NCBI GenBank assembly: GCA_000328365.1
Contig: KB301364.1
Span: forward strand, 4,251 to 68,250
Source: Capitella teleta
Taxonomy: Eukaryota > Annelida > Polychaeta > Capitellidae
Reading direction: 5' to 3'
Length of the DNA: 64,000 nt
Position 1 is the first letter of the stretch, and each line of letters begins with the position of its first letter. A program made the position numbers and the translations under genes. A model generated the notes under the pieces. It saw nothing but the letters and a program-made list of their open reading frames with translations. It was not told the origin of the DNA and did not search any database. Positions 10,532 through 23,450 of this stretch are shown here, one piece after another.

Positions 10532-13500
10532 TTATACATCATTGATGAACTCTTTAGTGTTCATGTAGTCCTTATCTAAAACGAAATATTTTTTGTAGTC
10601 AGTGGATGTAGATGATACAGTGGCATTGTAGTCATCATCGTTGTTTTGCTTGACTGAGGTGCACGTGTTGTCCTGTGGCACTTGCATAGGGTTCGGAGGT
10701 GGAGTGTCGTAGATGGCTGCTGGCATCACATTCTGTGCATCACCAGGGAACATTGGCTGCAAGTAATCCGAGTCTGGCCTTTGTTTCGCCAGAAGTGTCA
10801 TGGTTTGGTTCGCTCCGAATGCCCATTCTGGTTCAGTTGGCTTCTTTCTGCACTCAAGGCCACTCTGGATCCTGGCTCTGTTAGACAAATGGCTTCATAA
10901 GGAAAGCATTACTTAGATAAATTTCACTTACGTTCTGAGGCAGACATATCCGGTGGTGATGACTAGAACTGAGAGGAAGACTGTGATGCATATCACAATT
11001 ACATATATCACATCTGAAACATGCATTGCTCATTAAATATTTCCCCTACACAATCATATGTAACCCTCCACGACGAACTTAGTTTGGTGTCGCAAAATAA
11101 AATGTCTGAACTTTTCGTACATCAATGATGCACAAAATAAGAATAAAATGAAAATACCTCTTCTAGTTAATAGGTTATGAGCTTTTATATCATGCCACCG
11201 TCGCGATGTCAAAATGCAGGAAAACGCGATTGCATATTGCTTTGAATATTCATCCCCGATGTACGTCGCCATGGTAACGAAGCGTCTTTCAGAGTTCACA
11301 TCATCAACTATGATCCGTTGTAAATGCCTCCCATTGGCTACATTTGTAAACACAGAATTTCAAATTCTTTACAATGATACCTTTCATTGAAAAATCCCAT
11401 ACCGGTATGTACCCATACTAAGCGCCACGACCACTAACGATCACTAATTAGCGCTTTTTACTCGTTAAAATAGTTCATGATGACTACACGTCAAACGGGG
11501 GTGTATTAAAAATGAAATTAAACCAGATTATACATGTAGTTAACAAATGCACATGATTGTTGTTGCATTCTGAAGTCTACCGAAATACAGTGAAACCCGA
11601 AAATTGAAATATGTTCGCTTCTTTATCAGCAGCTTTATCTTTATATCTCTTTTATGCTCAGTGCAACCTGAGACTGATTTCGTCGTCGCGGATCACATAT
11701 ATCGTTTAATTTTTAATTTTTATGTTCCTACCTTTTTCGATTATGGAATCTTCAACAACAGGTGGGATGATCTTTGGCTTTGCAGTTACTGGAATGAAAG
11801 CTGAGCCATCTTTATGGCATAATTAATCAGAATTAACAACTTGGATCTACCATTTCTGGTGCAGTTTCCAATGATTCCCAGCCAATGCACTCCTCTGCAT
11901 TTCAGATTCCACTTCTGCTCAGTGTGAATGCACACAATTGTGACTTCTGTGTCTGTCCTCGTCACTGTTGCATCTTTTGGGGCCGGAATATCAGCACAGC
12001 CAATAGCTGAAATAACTGTGCAGTGCATTTTCACAGACAGCTTGTTCTCACCTTGAAATCCTAATATGAATGCTACATTCGAGGGCAGTTGATCGAGCGA
12101 CAATGAAACGGCACTTGCTTTGAGAGATCCCAGTTGATTGTTTCGATGTCGCAAGCTAATTGGGAGATGCTCCTGTGTTTCTTCATTAATGATGACACCA
12201 ACAGATGTGATTTCGTGCTCTGTCAATCTGATCACAGAGAAGCTGATGTTCTGTCCTCTCTGACCAGTGATCCTTATATGATTTACACCTGAGCATCTTG
12301 GGTTTTGTATTTGTTCACTGGGAATATATTGCATTGATGGTCGAGCACTCAATCCTCTGCAGAGATCGTATTCAGGTGTCACTGAAAATCAAAGTCGATT
12401 AATTTAGAGATAATTTCAATTAATATAATATCAAGAATAAAACAAGCATCACAATTTGATTTTGGGATGTTACTTATAGCTGAAGGCGTAAATTGGTCTA
12501 ATAAGTTAAGTGCCAATAACCCGGAAGTAAAAACCCCGTGAATGCGCAGAGCATAGTTAAAGAGCAGACGCCATTTTGGTGTGACTCTAACAAGCAAAGA
12601 TGACATATCAGTTAACGTGCGGCGCTCGATAGATGCGGTTTTCTTTTCACTCTTTTGACATTATGCCTATGTTGACAATACTGAAAAAGGCCTGTGAAGC
12701 ACTGCATATGGGATAACTGTCGCTCCGCCAGTAAAAAACCTGCAGATGATGCATTTATGGGGTGTATATAATATGTTTTCCGTCGTGGAAAACAGATCCT
12801 GTCAAGTGCCATACATGGGTAAACGTTTGAGGGCGTGAAAATTTCCCTGTAGACCGAGTGAAACATGCATTTGTTCGAAGTATTTTATCCACGGGTCGTG
12901 ACCTACTGATGCATATCCAAACCCACCCATGCAGCAGACATACATGCTTCTGAGGCCCACATGTCTTCATTCCAGTACACCTGATGCCTGGATATCAGCC
13001 TAAGCGCAGATGACACCTCTTCGGGAGTGTCAGTCAACCCACAGTTGGCAAGAGACTCGAGTTATCTGACGTGTATCTATATGATATCGTAAAATAATTA
13101 ACTTGACATTTAGTGTGTAATACCTTGTTAAACTCATCGGGTACATTATACATCATGTGTTGTATGTGTATAGTCAAACTAATCAAGTTAAGATTGTCAT
13201 GATTCTTTGGAGAGGCCCATAGACTGCATTTATTGGGGCACCGAGTGACCTCAATTTCAATTAGCTGGCACAGGAGTTTGATCGTCTCCGTCTCAGATGC
13301 CATGAGGTAGTTGCATTCAGGCTTTGATCTTAGATAAGGATTACAGTTGAAACACGAAAGCTTTGAATCTTGTTGATGCATTCATACATCGTATAGCTAA
13401 AGCTCAAAGCCAAGGTAGTTATCTACTATTCTCTCCGCTAACTATCTCATTGAAACACCAATTTTATAGTAAATTTGTTAATTTGCATCATCAATCATCA

Positions 13501-14939
13501 TATTTCATGATTTAATAAATTTTATTTTCATTCGAAAAGTCAGGATCTCACTCAAGATGGAGGTCACACGCAGTTCCATTAATTCTACTTTACAATATGC
13601 CATAGTAGAAACGCCACGATCATTCGTATAACGCTGTAAATCTAGAAATATTTGCTTCACAAATTCTACTTCTCCATTTAAAGCCATGTTAGAAAAAAGG
13701 AATGTTTTTTCCACCCCTGAAAGTAGGGCATGTGAGAAAGGTTATGGACACATCAGCTTTTACCATTATAGGCTATCAGTCTTTTACCATTACATAATTT
13801 ACATCTTATACTAATGGAAAACTATATCAATGGTACCAACCTCTGAGGCAAGCATATGTCGATTTTAGGTACAGAATGATTCCAGGCTGGCATGGATCAG
13901 TCTCTCTAAATTTCTGATCGTTAACCTCAATGGAGCAACTCTGCTGTCCATTGCATTCTTTCTTTAAGATGTCAGTTACGTCAGCTTGGCAGCCAAGGAA
14001 TCCTATGTCCGCTATAACACACTTCCCAACTTCCATGTGCCCATATGTGGCCTTGATTATTTGTAGAACTTCTCCACTGTTGCAACTTGCATCGTAGTCT
14101 TCATAGTCACAAAACTCTCCTTCGAGCACTGAAAGAGAACGCATTTTATAGCAGAACAAATTACGTATAAAAATTATTAGCCAGTGAATCAGGGGAAACA
14201 CTTTCATATACATGCATGACCAGTTTGTTGATCCTGAAGAAGTAGACGTCTGTTTTGATTTTGAAACTGTTTAAAGTGCTTAATTTCTTCTACGTCAAGT
14301 CATCCAGAGCCTCTTGGTGTTTTGACAAAGCAGTGATTGAAATTACACATATTGTGGACTTATTCTTAGGCATATTGAAATAGAGAGAATTACAATATGC
14401 TATTTTCTATTAGCTCGATATCATACATTCGAAGATTTCAGCTATTTTTTTCAGTGCACAGTATTTTTCTATGGGGTATTAATATTTCACTGTTTAAATG
14501 TATTCTGACTGCCTAGGTAAGAAAAGTGTATTTCAATTATGTTTTATTATACATGTATTAATATCTTGCTGGATAGTTTCATAATTAACCCCTGTTTTCT
14601 TTATAGGTTAAGAATTAATAAATGTTTCAAACCAATAGCTAGCTACATTTAAGGAAGTTTGACATTTGGATCAAAGTCAACATTTCTAAAACTATACATT
14701 TTTCTGTAATAATGAGTATGCTGAAATGAAAGTGTGTAATAAGTAACTATCATTGCATCCATAGAACAAACATATAATACCTGTATTATGACCTCATATA
14801 ATTGCAGCAGTACATAATGTTCAATTCACTAACCCTTTCCCCATTCTCCTCTCATGGTGACATCTGAAGCCTTGCATCCAACAAATACACACAATGAAAT
14901 TACTACAATTTCAATCACAATATGTTTGATGTCACACAT
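10532..14939 (-). CDS. Gene C: SUEL-lectin type I membrane receptor
   Basis: Exons: 14939-14834 signal peptide; 14128-13841 SUEL; 12381-12052 unnamed domain; 12006-11851 sushi-like; 11788-11732 linker; 11013-10932 transmembrane; 10877-10532 tail. They sum to 1365 bases, 454 residues. The SUEL domain reads EFCDYEDYDASC at its start, YGHMEVGKC in the middle and keeps a true DPC in TDPCQPG. All eight cysteines are present. The tail is near-identical to the other copies but carries many silent differences in its last 150 bases, where B, D, E, F and G agree closely. It is the partner of E in the duplicated C-D/E-F block. The long SUEL-to-unnamed-domain intron contains a small open frame also present in E. 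Confidence 0.85.
12903..13061 (-). pseudogene. Intron-borne open frame, possible host-gene fragment
   Basis: Inside the second intron of gene C a minus-strand frame runs 52 codons to TAG. It includes ANCGLTDTPEEV, LRLISRHQVYW and EDMWASEACMSAAWVG, which looks like real protein. A stop lies just upstream, so it is not a whole gene. The equivalent frame exists in gene E at 25873-26031 with only a few changes. I do not recognise the family. It could be an old processed fragment or chance. Confidence 0.3.
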
Positions 14940-15117
14940 AATCCTTTTATAGCACTACAATTCTCAGAAATTCACAATAATTATAGCCGCAGTCTGCCAA
15001 ACACACATTTGTAGTAATCACACTACACTAGATATTCTTTGTTCTATGCACCCTTAAAGCTCAGGCAGCATAATATTGAGCTGTGCATCTGCAGCAGCAA
15101 ATGCTTGGGCCAGGCAC

Positions 15118-15217
15118 TGAGTCATTCATTGTGTAGTCCTCCGCTACCCTCCCTACTCCCCTCCTCATTTCTCTTGTAATATATACAGACCCACAGCAGC
15201 AGCCACAAAATCGATTT
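15118..15217 (-). promoter_or_regulatory. Gene C promoter block
   Basis: TGAGTCA lies at 15118-15124, 179 bases before the start codon, in the same conserved block as in B. AAAATCGATTT follows at 15207-15217. Confidence 0.55.
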
Positions 15218-18056
15218 AGCTGACTGTCTGCACTGTGAACATTCCATAACATCACACACTGTGAAACTTTCTATCATTACACATGGTTCTTTCATATCCT
15301 TCTCACAAGAAAATGGTGTTATGTATGATTGATCACAAAATATCAGGAGATTTATTTTGTACTAAAACAATGATTATGATGATGTCATAACCCTTGGTCT
15401 CCTCTAAAGTTTTAATATTCAATTTGTCATAAATCCTGTAATCTTGCAATAATTATTCTCCCATTAGAAACAAATTAATCAACTTCTGAGAAACGAATCT
15501 GGCACACTCTTTGCAAATATTTCTCATTATTACCTTTTCATTTCTTTTTTTTTCTTATCTTTAATTTTGTCTGCACTTCTTCAAGATTTTCACTGGTGTA
15601 TGGCATATCTTGTGCTCGTCCACATTATAATGGTGATGAACAGCGGAACAGAACAAAAGAAAAGAAATAAAAAAGGAATGGTTTATACATGTATGTACAT
15701 GTACCCATGCACATTGTATTTTGATGATTTACCCACTGGAGCAAATAAGAAATAGAAACAAGTTAATATCAGTGAAAAGTTAATTCATGGACATATGCGA
15801 TGGTATTCAGTCACATAGCAGGTCAATAATGGCTGAAATACTCATATATACATCAATCTTCATCTTAAATTTATATCACATGCTTTCAAAAATCGTATTT
15901 CATGTCAGATTTTCTGAGATTATTGAAATTCATAAAATTTTCACATATGTACTTAATCCACTCGTCTAGTATTTATAACTATATTATTATAGCAATTACA
16001 TCAGGTTTTGCTAGACGTGAAACAAAATGATCCATGCTATTAATACAATCACAGAGTAATGAGCACATGGACATGCTCCAATAACCCAGACATCTTACTC
16101 TCATCACATGTTACGCTACTATATATACATATATTTATGTTTCTAAGGAAACATTTCACAATAGACTCATTCCCTTGTTTGTATGCCTTTCACATAATTC
16201 AGGACAGCCAAAAACATTTAAGTCTTTCTTTTAACTTCATCCCAAATACTCTGCTATTGTTAGATTGAAACGCCTCAGCGTACGATCAGATTGGCTTCAA
16301 TACTGATTTGACAAAAACCACTTTGACACCCGTTTGTATTCTCTTTTAGTTTTAACCATTATATCAACCTGTTCTCTTGCTTTCCATTCTCTTGCCAGAT
16401 GTTTAGCCATAATTTAGCTCGATACGTGGAGCTCATTATGTACATATGGTTAGAAACTTCTTAAACATCCTGCTGTTGCTGCTACTTCTGTTGTTACTGT
16501 TGCTGTTGCTTTTTGCTCTTAATTATACTGCTTTAATTATGACCACCTTTCACCTTGATATTTCATAGCTTACCGTACAGCCTGTCGCTAGTCAAACACT
16601 GACACCATTATGCTTATTAACTGCACCTCATAACCCCAGGGTGATCAACATGAATGGGATACACACTATCAGTATCTTCAAGCAGATGCTTACCTGAGTT
16701 TATTACTAGTAGGCCATCACAATAAGCAAGAACAATCGAATTCGCAGAAAATCGAGTAAACTTAATTGGATATTACTAGTTACGTGTTACACATATAGGT
16801 GTGCATTCAAATTCCTGAAATCATGGAGTCAATTTAATGCTTAATATAAAAATTTGCGTTTTGGAATAAGTGTCGGTCAGTTAATAGTAATAGGATCATT
16901 TTCTTATTTGTTCGTTATTTATATATGTGTACAACTAATGCATGTTTCTTGTGCATTTTCCCATTTACCTGTTTGCAAGGACCATTGAGTCGGAATAACA
17001 GTTTTTCAATTGATGAAAATACTGCATATCATTGTAATATTTTCAGACCCTTTGATTATTTTATGACTCTTTTATAGCCGCCATATGCTTTATGGGGGCA
17101 AGGTGTTTCAATTTTCCATCTGCCATCAGTGCAGAAAAAACCCCACCAAAAGCCCCCCCAAAAAAACAAAAAAACCAAAACAGGAGATTCTGAAGACCTC
17201 CTATTTAGACTGCTTGTTAAGTAATGCGCCTCATAAAATTATAATCTTTCACAAGAGCCTAAAAAAAAAAAAAAAAAGAGAGATAGAGAGAGAAAACACT
17301 TGCAGAAGCAGGTTGAGGGTCTGATTCACAATCGACTATGGAATCCATGAATTTTTGACGTGGGTAAAATAAACAAACAGAAAATTGCAATGTGATCACT
17401 TGCTTCCGATGATATTTAAATAATGATCAAGGCTTGGATTTGAGCGTCCCACGCAAACATAGGTTACTGACGAAGGAATCACCTAGGCTAAGCGTTAATT
17501 GGTTAATATAGTGTACACAAAATTGAGAAGAGATTTGCATGTTAACTCAAGTCGCATGAATCAATGTCCTTGCATGAACGACTGCTAAATCTTTTAAAGT
17601 CAATAAATACTTCCATGGGTAGTTTGGTGTGTACGCGTCAGTCCAATTACTAAATCTGTATATATAAAGGAATAGAAATGAGAGAAACCAAAAATGACAA
17701 GTATTTCATAAAAAGAGATTACGCAAAATTCTCGAGGAGCATGAGTATACCATTGAAAAGATATAAATTATAATAACGGCTCTTTCCTAACCCACTTGCG
17801 TGATACAGGCAGCAGAACCTTGAGACTGGGATTAACCCCTTTTCATACATAACGCGTCTTCAATTTCTCACACGATTCCACCTATTCTCTATATTTGATG
17901 GCAGGTAAAATTGGTTTATTACAGATCAACAACTAAGATAGAAACGTTAAGATCTCAATACAATAAGTTAATACACACATCTCTGTAAAACACTAAGCAT
18001 GTCATCTACCATCATGAAGCCCGAACATTGAAAAATTACGTTCATGAGTACTAATT
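15218..18056. other. Intergenic DNA between C and D
   Basis: No gene found. Most of the stretch is the left copy of DNA also found between E and F at about 28.26-30.77 kb. Within it are an A-run with GA-rich tail near 17261-17294 and, at about 17785-17855, a decayed piece resembling the end of the SINE seen in gene D. A minus-strand AATAAA at 17915-17920 lies 137 bases past the stop of D. Confidence 0.5.
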
Positions 18057-21000
18057 TTATACATTGTTGATGAACTCCTTAGTATTCATGTAATCCTTGT
18101 CAAGCACAAAGTATTTTTTGTAGTCAGTGGATGTGGATGACACAGTAGCATTGTAGTCTTCGTCGTTGTTTTGCTTGACTGAGGTGCATGTGTTATCCTG
18201 TGGCACTTGCATAGGGTTCGGAGGTGGAGTGTCGTAGATGGCTGCTGGCATCACATTCTGTGCATCACCAGGGTACATTGGCTGCAAGTAATCCGAGTCT
18301 GGCCTTTGTTTGGCAAGCCGTGTCATGGTTTGATTCGCCCCAAATGCCCATTCAGGTTCAGCAGACTTCTTACTGCATTCAAGGCCACTTTGAATTCTAG
18401 CTCTGTAAAAATTATTGCTTTACACTGAGCCATTATCAGTAGTATCTCACTTACGTTCTAAGGCAAACATATCCGGTAGTGATGACTAGAACTGAGAGGA
18501 AGATGGTGATGCATATCACGATCACATAAATCACATCTGAAACATTCCAAAGTATCAATTTATTTCCTGTTTTGTGATTAAATTAACCTTTCTCGATCAT
18601 GGAATCATCAATGATAGGTGGGATGGCCTTGGGCTTTGCGGTCACTAGCACAAAAGATCCATGAAATTATTAGTACATGGATATAGTACATGGATATAAA
18701 TTTTGCCTACCATTACTGGTACAGTTTCCAATGATACCCAGCCAATGCACTCCTCTACATTTTAGATTCCATTTCTGCTCAGTGTGAATGCACGCAACAA
18801 TTGTTTCTGAATCCGTCCTCGTCACTGTTGCGTATTTTGGGGTCGTGATATCAGCACAACCAGATGCTGAAATTACAGAAATTAAGTAGTTCCGAATTAA
18901 ATTGGCAGCATGCTGGTACGTACCTTGATATCCCAATACAAATGCTGCATTTGGAGGCAGTTCATCAATTGCTATTGAAACGGCATTTGCTTTGAGAGAT
19001 CCCAATTGATTGTTTCGATGTCGCAAGCTAATTGGGAGATGCTCCTGTGTCTCTTCATTAATGATGACACCAACAGATGTGATTTCGTGCTCTGTCAATC
19101 TGATCACAGAGAAGCTGATGTTCTGTCCTCTCTGACCAGTGATCCTTACATGATTTGCACCTGAGCATCTTGGGTTTTGTATTTGTTCACTGGGAATGTA
19201 TTGCATTGATGGTCGAGCACTCAATCCTCGGCAGAGATCGTATTGAGGTGTCACTGAAATTTTAGATGATAATTCTTATATAACAGCATATTTTCATTCC
19301 AGGTTGTGTTCTTTGAGCCATTCCAACAATCTGAGATGGGTTAATAATAGTATAATCCCCTGATTCTTTGTAACAAGTATATATAGATTATGATAATGTG
19401 TGTATGTGATTGGGGTTTTACGGCTCCACCCAACCCGTTCGGGTGATACGGGCGCCAGAACAGAAGGCCCGGGACCGGGGTTTCCCCCTACTCTTATCGA
19501 TAAATCCCAAGGGTTTTTTATCCTGCATACCACCATAGACAGTAGTACACAGCGCCCGGCCTTGTTACGCAGTTGGGCAGCACTGCAGAGTCACCGAAGA
19601 ATTACAATTGTAATTCACAATCATAACGCCCGTGGCCTGATCGGGTCTCGAACCCGGGACCTCGACCCCCACGGTCGGCATAGGATTGTAGTCAGCGGTT
19701 TAACCCACTGCGCTATCCGGTGCCCCCGATTATGATAATTCAATAAAATATTGAGTATTGCAGTTTATGGAATTAGCATTATTAATATTTGGTTTTCAGT
19801 TGCTTATTGTTGCTATTATGCATAAATATTTCTTATTGAGCACAGCTAGAATTTAGTGGTCGACATACTGACCTTTTAGACAGGCATATGATGCTCTAAG
19901 GTAAACGACAATTCCTGGTCTGCAGGGGGCCGTGTCTCTGAACTTTTGGTCATCTGCCCTGATCGTGCAGGCCTGTTTTCCATTGCATTCATGCTTAAGT
20001 ACACCGGTCACATCAGATTGACACCCAAGAAACCCAATGTCCGCCACAATGCACTTTCCGACTTCCATGTGCCCATAAGTAGCCTTTAATATCTGTAACA
20101 CTTCTTCATTGTTGCAACTCCCACTAAAGTCTTCATAGTCACAAATTTCTCCGTTGTATACTGAAAAAGAATAAATCAATAGTAAAGACTAGGAATAGGA
20201 GAATAAGATTTGATAAATTTGATTGTGCAGTATATTATAGGTCACATAAGATTAATTTGAATACATTATAATACAGGTTATAATTTGTTGGTATATGTAT
20301 TATTATACAGGTTGTAGGCTGGAGTAAATTGATTAGACAAGGGGTGTATATGCACGACGAGGATGCAGCAAGGGATCACACCAGATTCTAATGGCACTCA
20401 ATACGCTATGAACAGAACACACATGATCAAAGGCCAAAATGTATACTCTATTACCGGAGATTTTGCTATACTGGAAAAAAAGTACTGCAACGATTTCAAC
20501 AGGCACTTCAAAAGCCCACACCTCGACATGAATTATGCCTGCTGCGGGCTGTAATCATCATTAATTGCCAACATGATTCGAAATCTAACGAAGAATGAAG
20601 GACAATAAGATATATACCTATTGGAACATTAAGAGTTCTCAATGATCTTTGGCCTCTGAATACCACTGCACTTTCACCAATGTAATGTATTCAAACTCGC
20701 AATTAGACTTTAACTAATCACTCATTAAGTTTATATAACATTCTTTCCAATTTCCTAAATTTTATAGCTATATTTCTGGCTGTGTCTCCACCACTCAGCT
20801 ATAGGGTCATACATCATAAAGTCTATGCTAGCATCATTTCTAATGTTAGTACATTACTGTAAATCCTTTCAAGATTCTTTCAAAAACCGACTGGAAACGT
20901 ACAAAGATTTGTGTACTGTAGAGAATGAATTATGCTGTAACAAACAGTATTGTCATACAATGATTTTTGAAGAGCATTGTAGTACCATTACCCATCTATC

Positions 21001-21564
21001 CCAATCATCGGGTCTGACCTTATAGCATACAGCTGGTAAGAATTGTACCATCTGATCAACAACTAGTGCACCATCCACTGGCATGCAGGATGGATAATAA
21101 TGATAGATAACTGGCCTGGTTTACAAAAAAAAATATAAAAATATAAAAAATAAAAAGTAAAAAATTACTAAATTAATCGAATCCCTGCTATTATATATGA
21201 CTGGTTATATTATTATATAAAGGCGTAGGTTGACACACACCTGATTTGAATCATTTTTACTCATTATATATCGTATTCACCGATTAGGAGGGTAAGAAAT
21301 TACTTTGTTTGCATGAGTAATGCGACTATATTGTAACAATTATCAGTAAACATGGCCCCCATCGATAGCAAGTATTTCCTGGAAATGAAGCAGAGGATAT
21401 GGGCCATTTTTATTTCACTAATAGATGGTTGCATGCCCAACAGCCACTCAACGCTCACCTTTTCCCCATTTTCCTCTCAGAGTGACATCTGAAGCCTGGC
21501 ATCCAGCAAATACACACAATGAAATCAGTAAAACATCAAACACAATATGTATGGTGGTACACAT
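18057..21564 (-). CDS. Gene D: SUEL-lectin type I membrane receptor
   Basis: Exons: 21564-21459 signal peptide (MCTTIHIVFDVLLISLCVFA); 20160-19873 SUEL; 19253-18924 unnamed domain; 18866-18711 sushi-like; 18644-18588 linker; 18536-18455 transmembrane; 18402-18057 tail. They sum to 1365 bases, 454 residues. The SUEL domain starts EICDYEDFSGSC and has APCRPG at the DPC position, a subtype shared with F and G and unlike B, C and E. The tail has the usual tyrosine sites, with small changes (SKKSAEPEW, MTRLAKQ). The SUEL-to-unnamed-domain intron carries a full-length SINE that F lacks. The first intron carries about 320 bases that F lacks. Confidence 0.85.
19398..19727 (-). mobile_element. tRNA-derived SINE with 12-base target-site duplication
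   Basis: Read on the minus strand, the element opens with a tRNA-like head: a box A-like TAGCGCAGTGG and a box B GGTTCGAGACC. It then has a family-specific body. GATTATGATAAT flanks it on both sides (19386-19397 and 19728-19739), a clean target duplication. The matching intron of gene F has no element here. Confidence 0.85.
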
Positions 21565-21761
21565 AATCCTCTGGTTTCATTGAAATTATTTGAAAAGCAC
21601 AATGGATATAACCACAGTTTTTTTATTGCTAAGCTCTAATGAGACTGAACTTAACACTATATTTTCTTTGTTCTGTGGTATCCGTTCAATGTCTCCTCAA
21701 GAGCTTCAGCAGCAGAATATTGAGCTGTGCTTCTGTTGTAGCAAATGCTTGGGCCAGGCAC

Positions 21762-21840
21762 TGAGTCATCCAGTGTAGAGTGCCCTCCTCTCCCTCTCTA
21801 GTATTATGCACAGACCCACAGCAGCAGCAGAAAATCAATA
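21762..21840 (-). promoter_or_regulatory. Gene D promoter block
   Basis: TGAGTCA lies at 21762-21768, 198 bases before the start codon. AAATCAATA, a textbook Onecut-type site, lies at 21832-21840 beside a CAG-rich run. Confidence 0.55.
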
Positions 21841-22218
21841 TTACCGACTGGTTACACTGCAATCAATCCCTGTAAGCCTCATATATGCACAATGAAAGTT
21901 TCTATTGCTACTCCTTGTTTGCTCGGTTTCTATCATGTGAAGTACTTAACAAGCGTATTTTATTTATCTAGGATTAATATATTGTGCTGTAATATGGAAG
22001 GCAAGGTCGCGCAACAGAGTAGGTGAAAGTTGTTTTCTTAAAATGTGCTTGACATTCTACAATATATATAAATATATATTTTATACATTTCAACACTCAA
22101 TCTTTCAATTCCATAGACATACTTACACTGTCCAATATTCTATTATTGTCTTTATTTCTGCAAAAAGAACACACACAAGCATATCTGTCATACTGTGCTG
22201 AAGGACACACATCCAAGC

Positions 22219-22933
22219 TTAAAGAGAACTTCTTGTTGTTTTGAACCAGTAACGGATGATAGAGGATTCACTCCAAAAGACAAATACGCGTTTTGACTGA
22301 CATATATTTAGACAATATGCTTGCTGTGGGCTAATTTCTAGATAATGAATGAATGAATGGGTGGAGTTTTACGGCACTCTGATACTAAAAGTATTATATT
22401 AGTGCCTCCAATTGTTAACAGGAAACATAAGATTTGTAATCACATGGAAGGTAAAAGTATCTCATAAAATCCACGCTGTTAAGCTAACGGGTGAGACACA
22501 AACTTTGAGACACAAACTCAATCAAAATAAAGGCTTAAAGCTAGGAAGAATCACAGACAACAGAGATGGACTTGGTATGACTAGATGTGACCAGCACAAA
22601 AGTAAAGATGTGACCAGCATCGAATTTGAGAGGTTTAAAATTTTGCTTTCTTCTTTCGTTCGATTTCATACCGTCATGACGGCATAAAAGTAATTATCTT
22701 ATTGTTAAGAATGGGAGTCGTCGAGTGAGCAGATCTTTCAGCAGTTCTCATAAAAGAAATCTCGCACTCATCTCGTTTCAAGCTATTCTACCGGAGCAGG
22801 AAATACGTATTTTAATTTGTCTTGAACATCATTCACAGTTGACCAAATTGTTTCAAAAACGGTATTTCGTCACTCAAGAAAGCCCACAGAACCGATCTAA
22901 AAAGGTTCCGAAATGAACGGAGGTCCTTTTTAA
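22219..22933. mobile_element. TTAA-flanked MITE-like element
   Basis: The left end reads TTAAAGAGAACTTC and the right end GGAGGTCCTTTTTAA. These are imperfect inverted ends of the same kind as the clean element at 54941-55404. The equivalent DNA between F and G (near 35040-35070) lacks the whole segment. TTAA target sites suggest a piggyBac-type non-autonomous element. A short tract near 22350-22400 resembles the SINE family end. Confidence 0.5.
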
Positions 22934-23450
22934 TGGAGTATGCCCCATTTACCTATGGTTTGAGGAGGTATTATTTTAGACCCGCCTCAACTAGTTGGCC
23001 TATTCTGTTAAGTTGCCTTGCCAACATTATGTATACATTATTTTTGAACAATATCAGTTAATGTATGATTGCTCATATAATAGTATGATGGATGCAGTCA
23101 CGAGTGTTGGCACATGTTGGCCACGATATAAAATAAACAGTTGCAACAAATATATTATCCATAGTGTGCATGCATGTCACCCTGTATGCTTTGCTTGGTG
23201 TGCATTAAGTCGTAGATCTTCACCTCCAATTAAATTTCTCATTAATAATTGTCGTCATGGTTCATCGAAATTCTTGAATTTAAATGTTAATTATTCGGGG
23301 AAGATATAATTATGTTAGTAAACCTGCATTAAAATTTTACAAATCCGTGTTGAGTACTTAAAACAGATTCTTGGAAAACATTCAGAAAACATCAATGCAT
23401 TTACTATAGCTATATATGAAGCAGAAAAGGAGCAATGCATCAGGTACAGT
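22934..23450. other. 3' flank of gene E
   Basis: This closely matches 35060-35570, the 3' flank of gene G, at the nucleotide level. Open frames here are not preserved between the two copies, so I treat it as noncoding. Confidence 0.5.

Noticed and set aside
13034-13381. 115-codon minus frame repeated in gene E's intron
   Set aside because: It overlaps the intron-borne frame in another phase and its length differs between copies; duplication alone explains it.
22995-23309. Open frame also seen at 35120-35539
   Set aside because: The two copies are 3' flanks of E and G and the frame is not kept between them.
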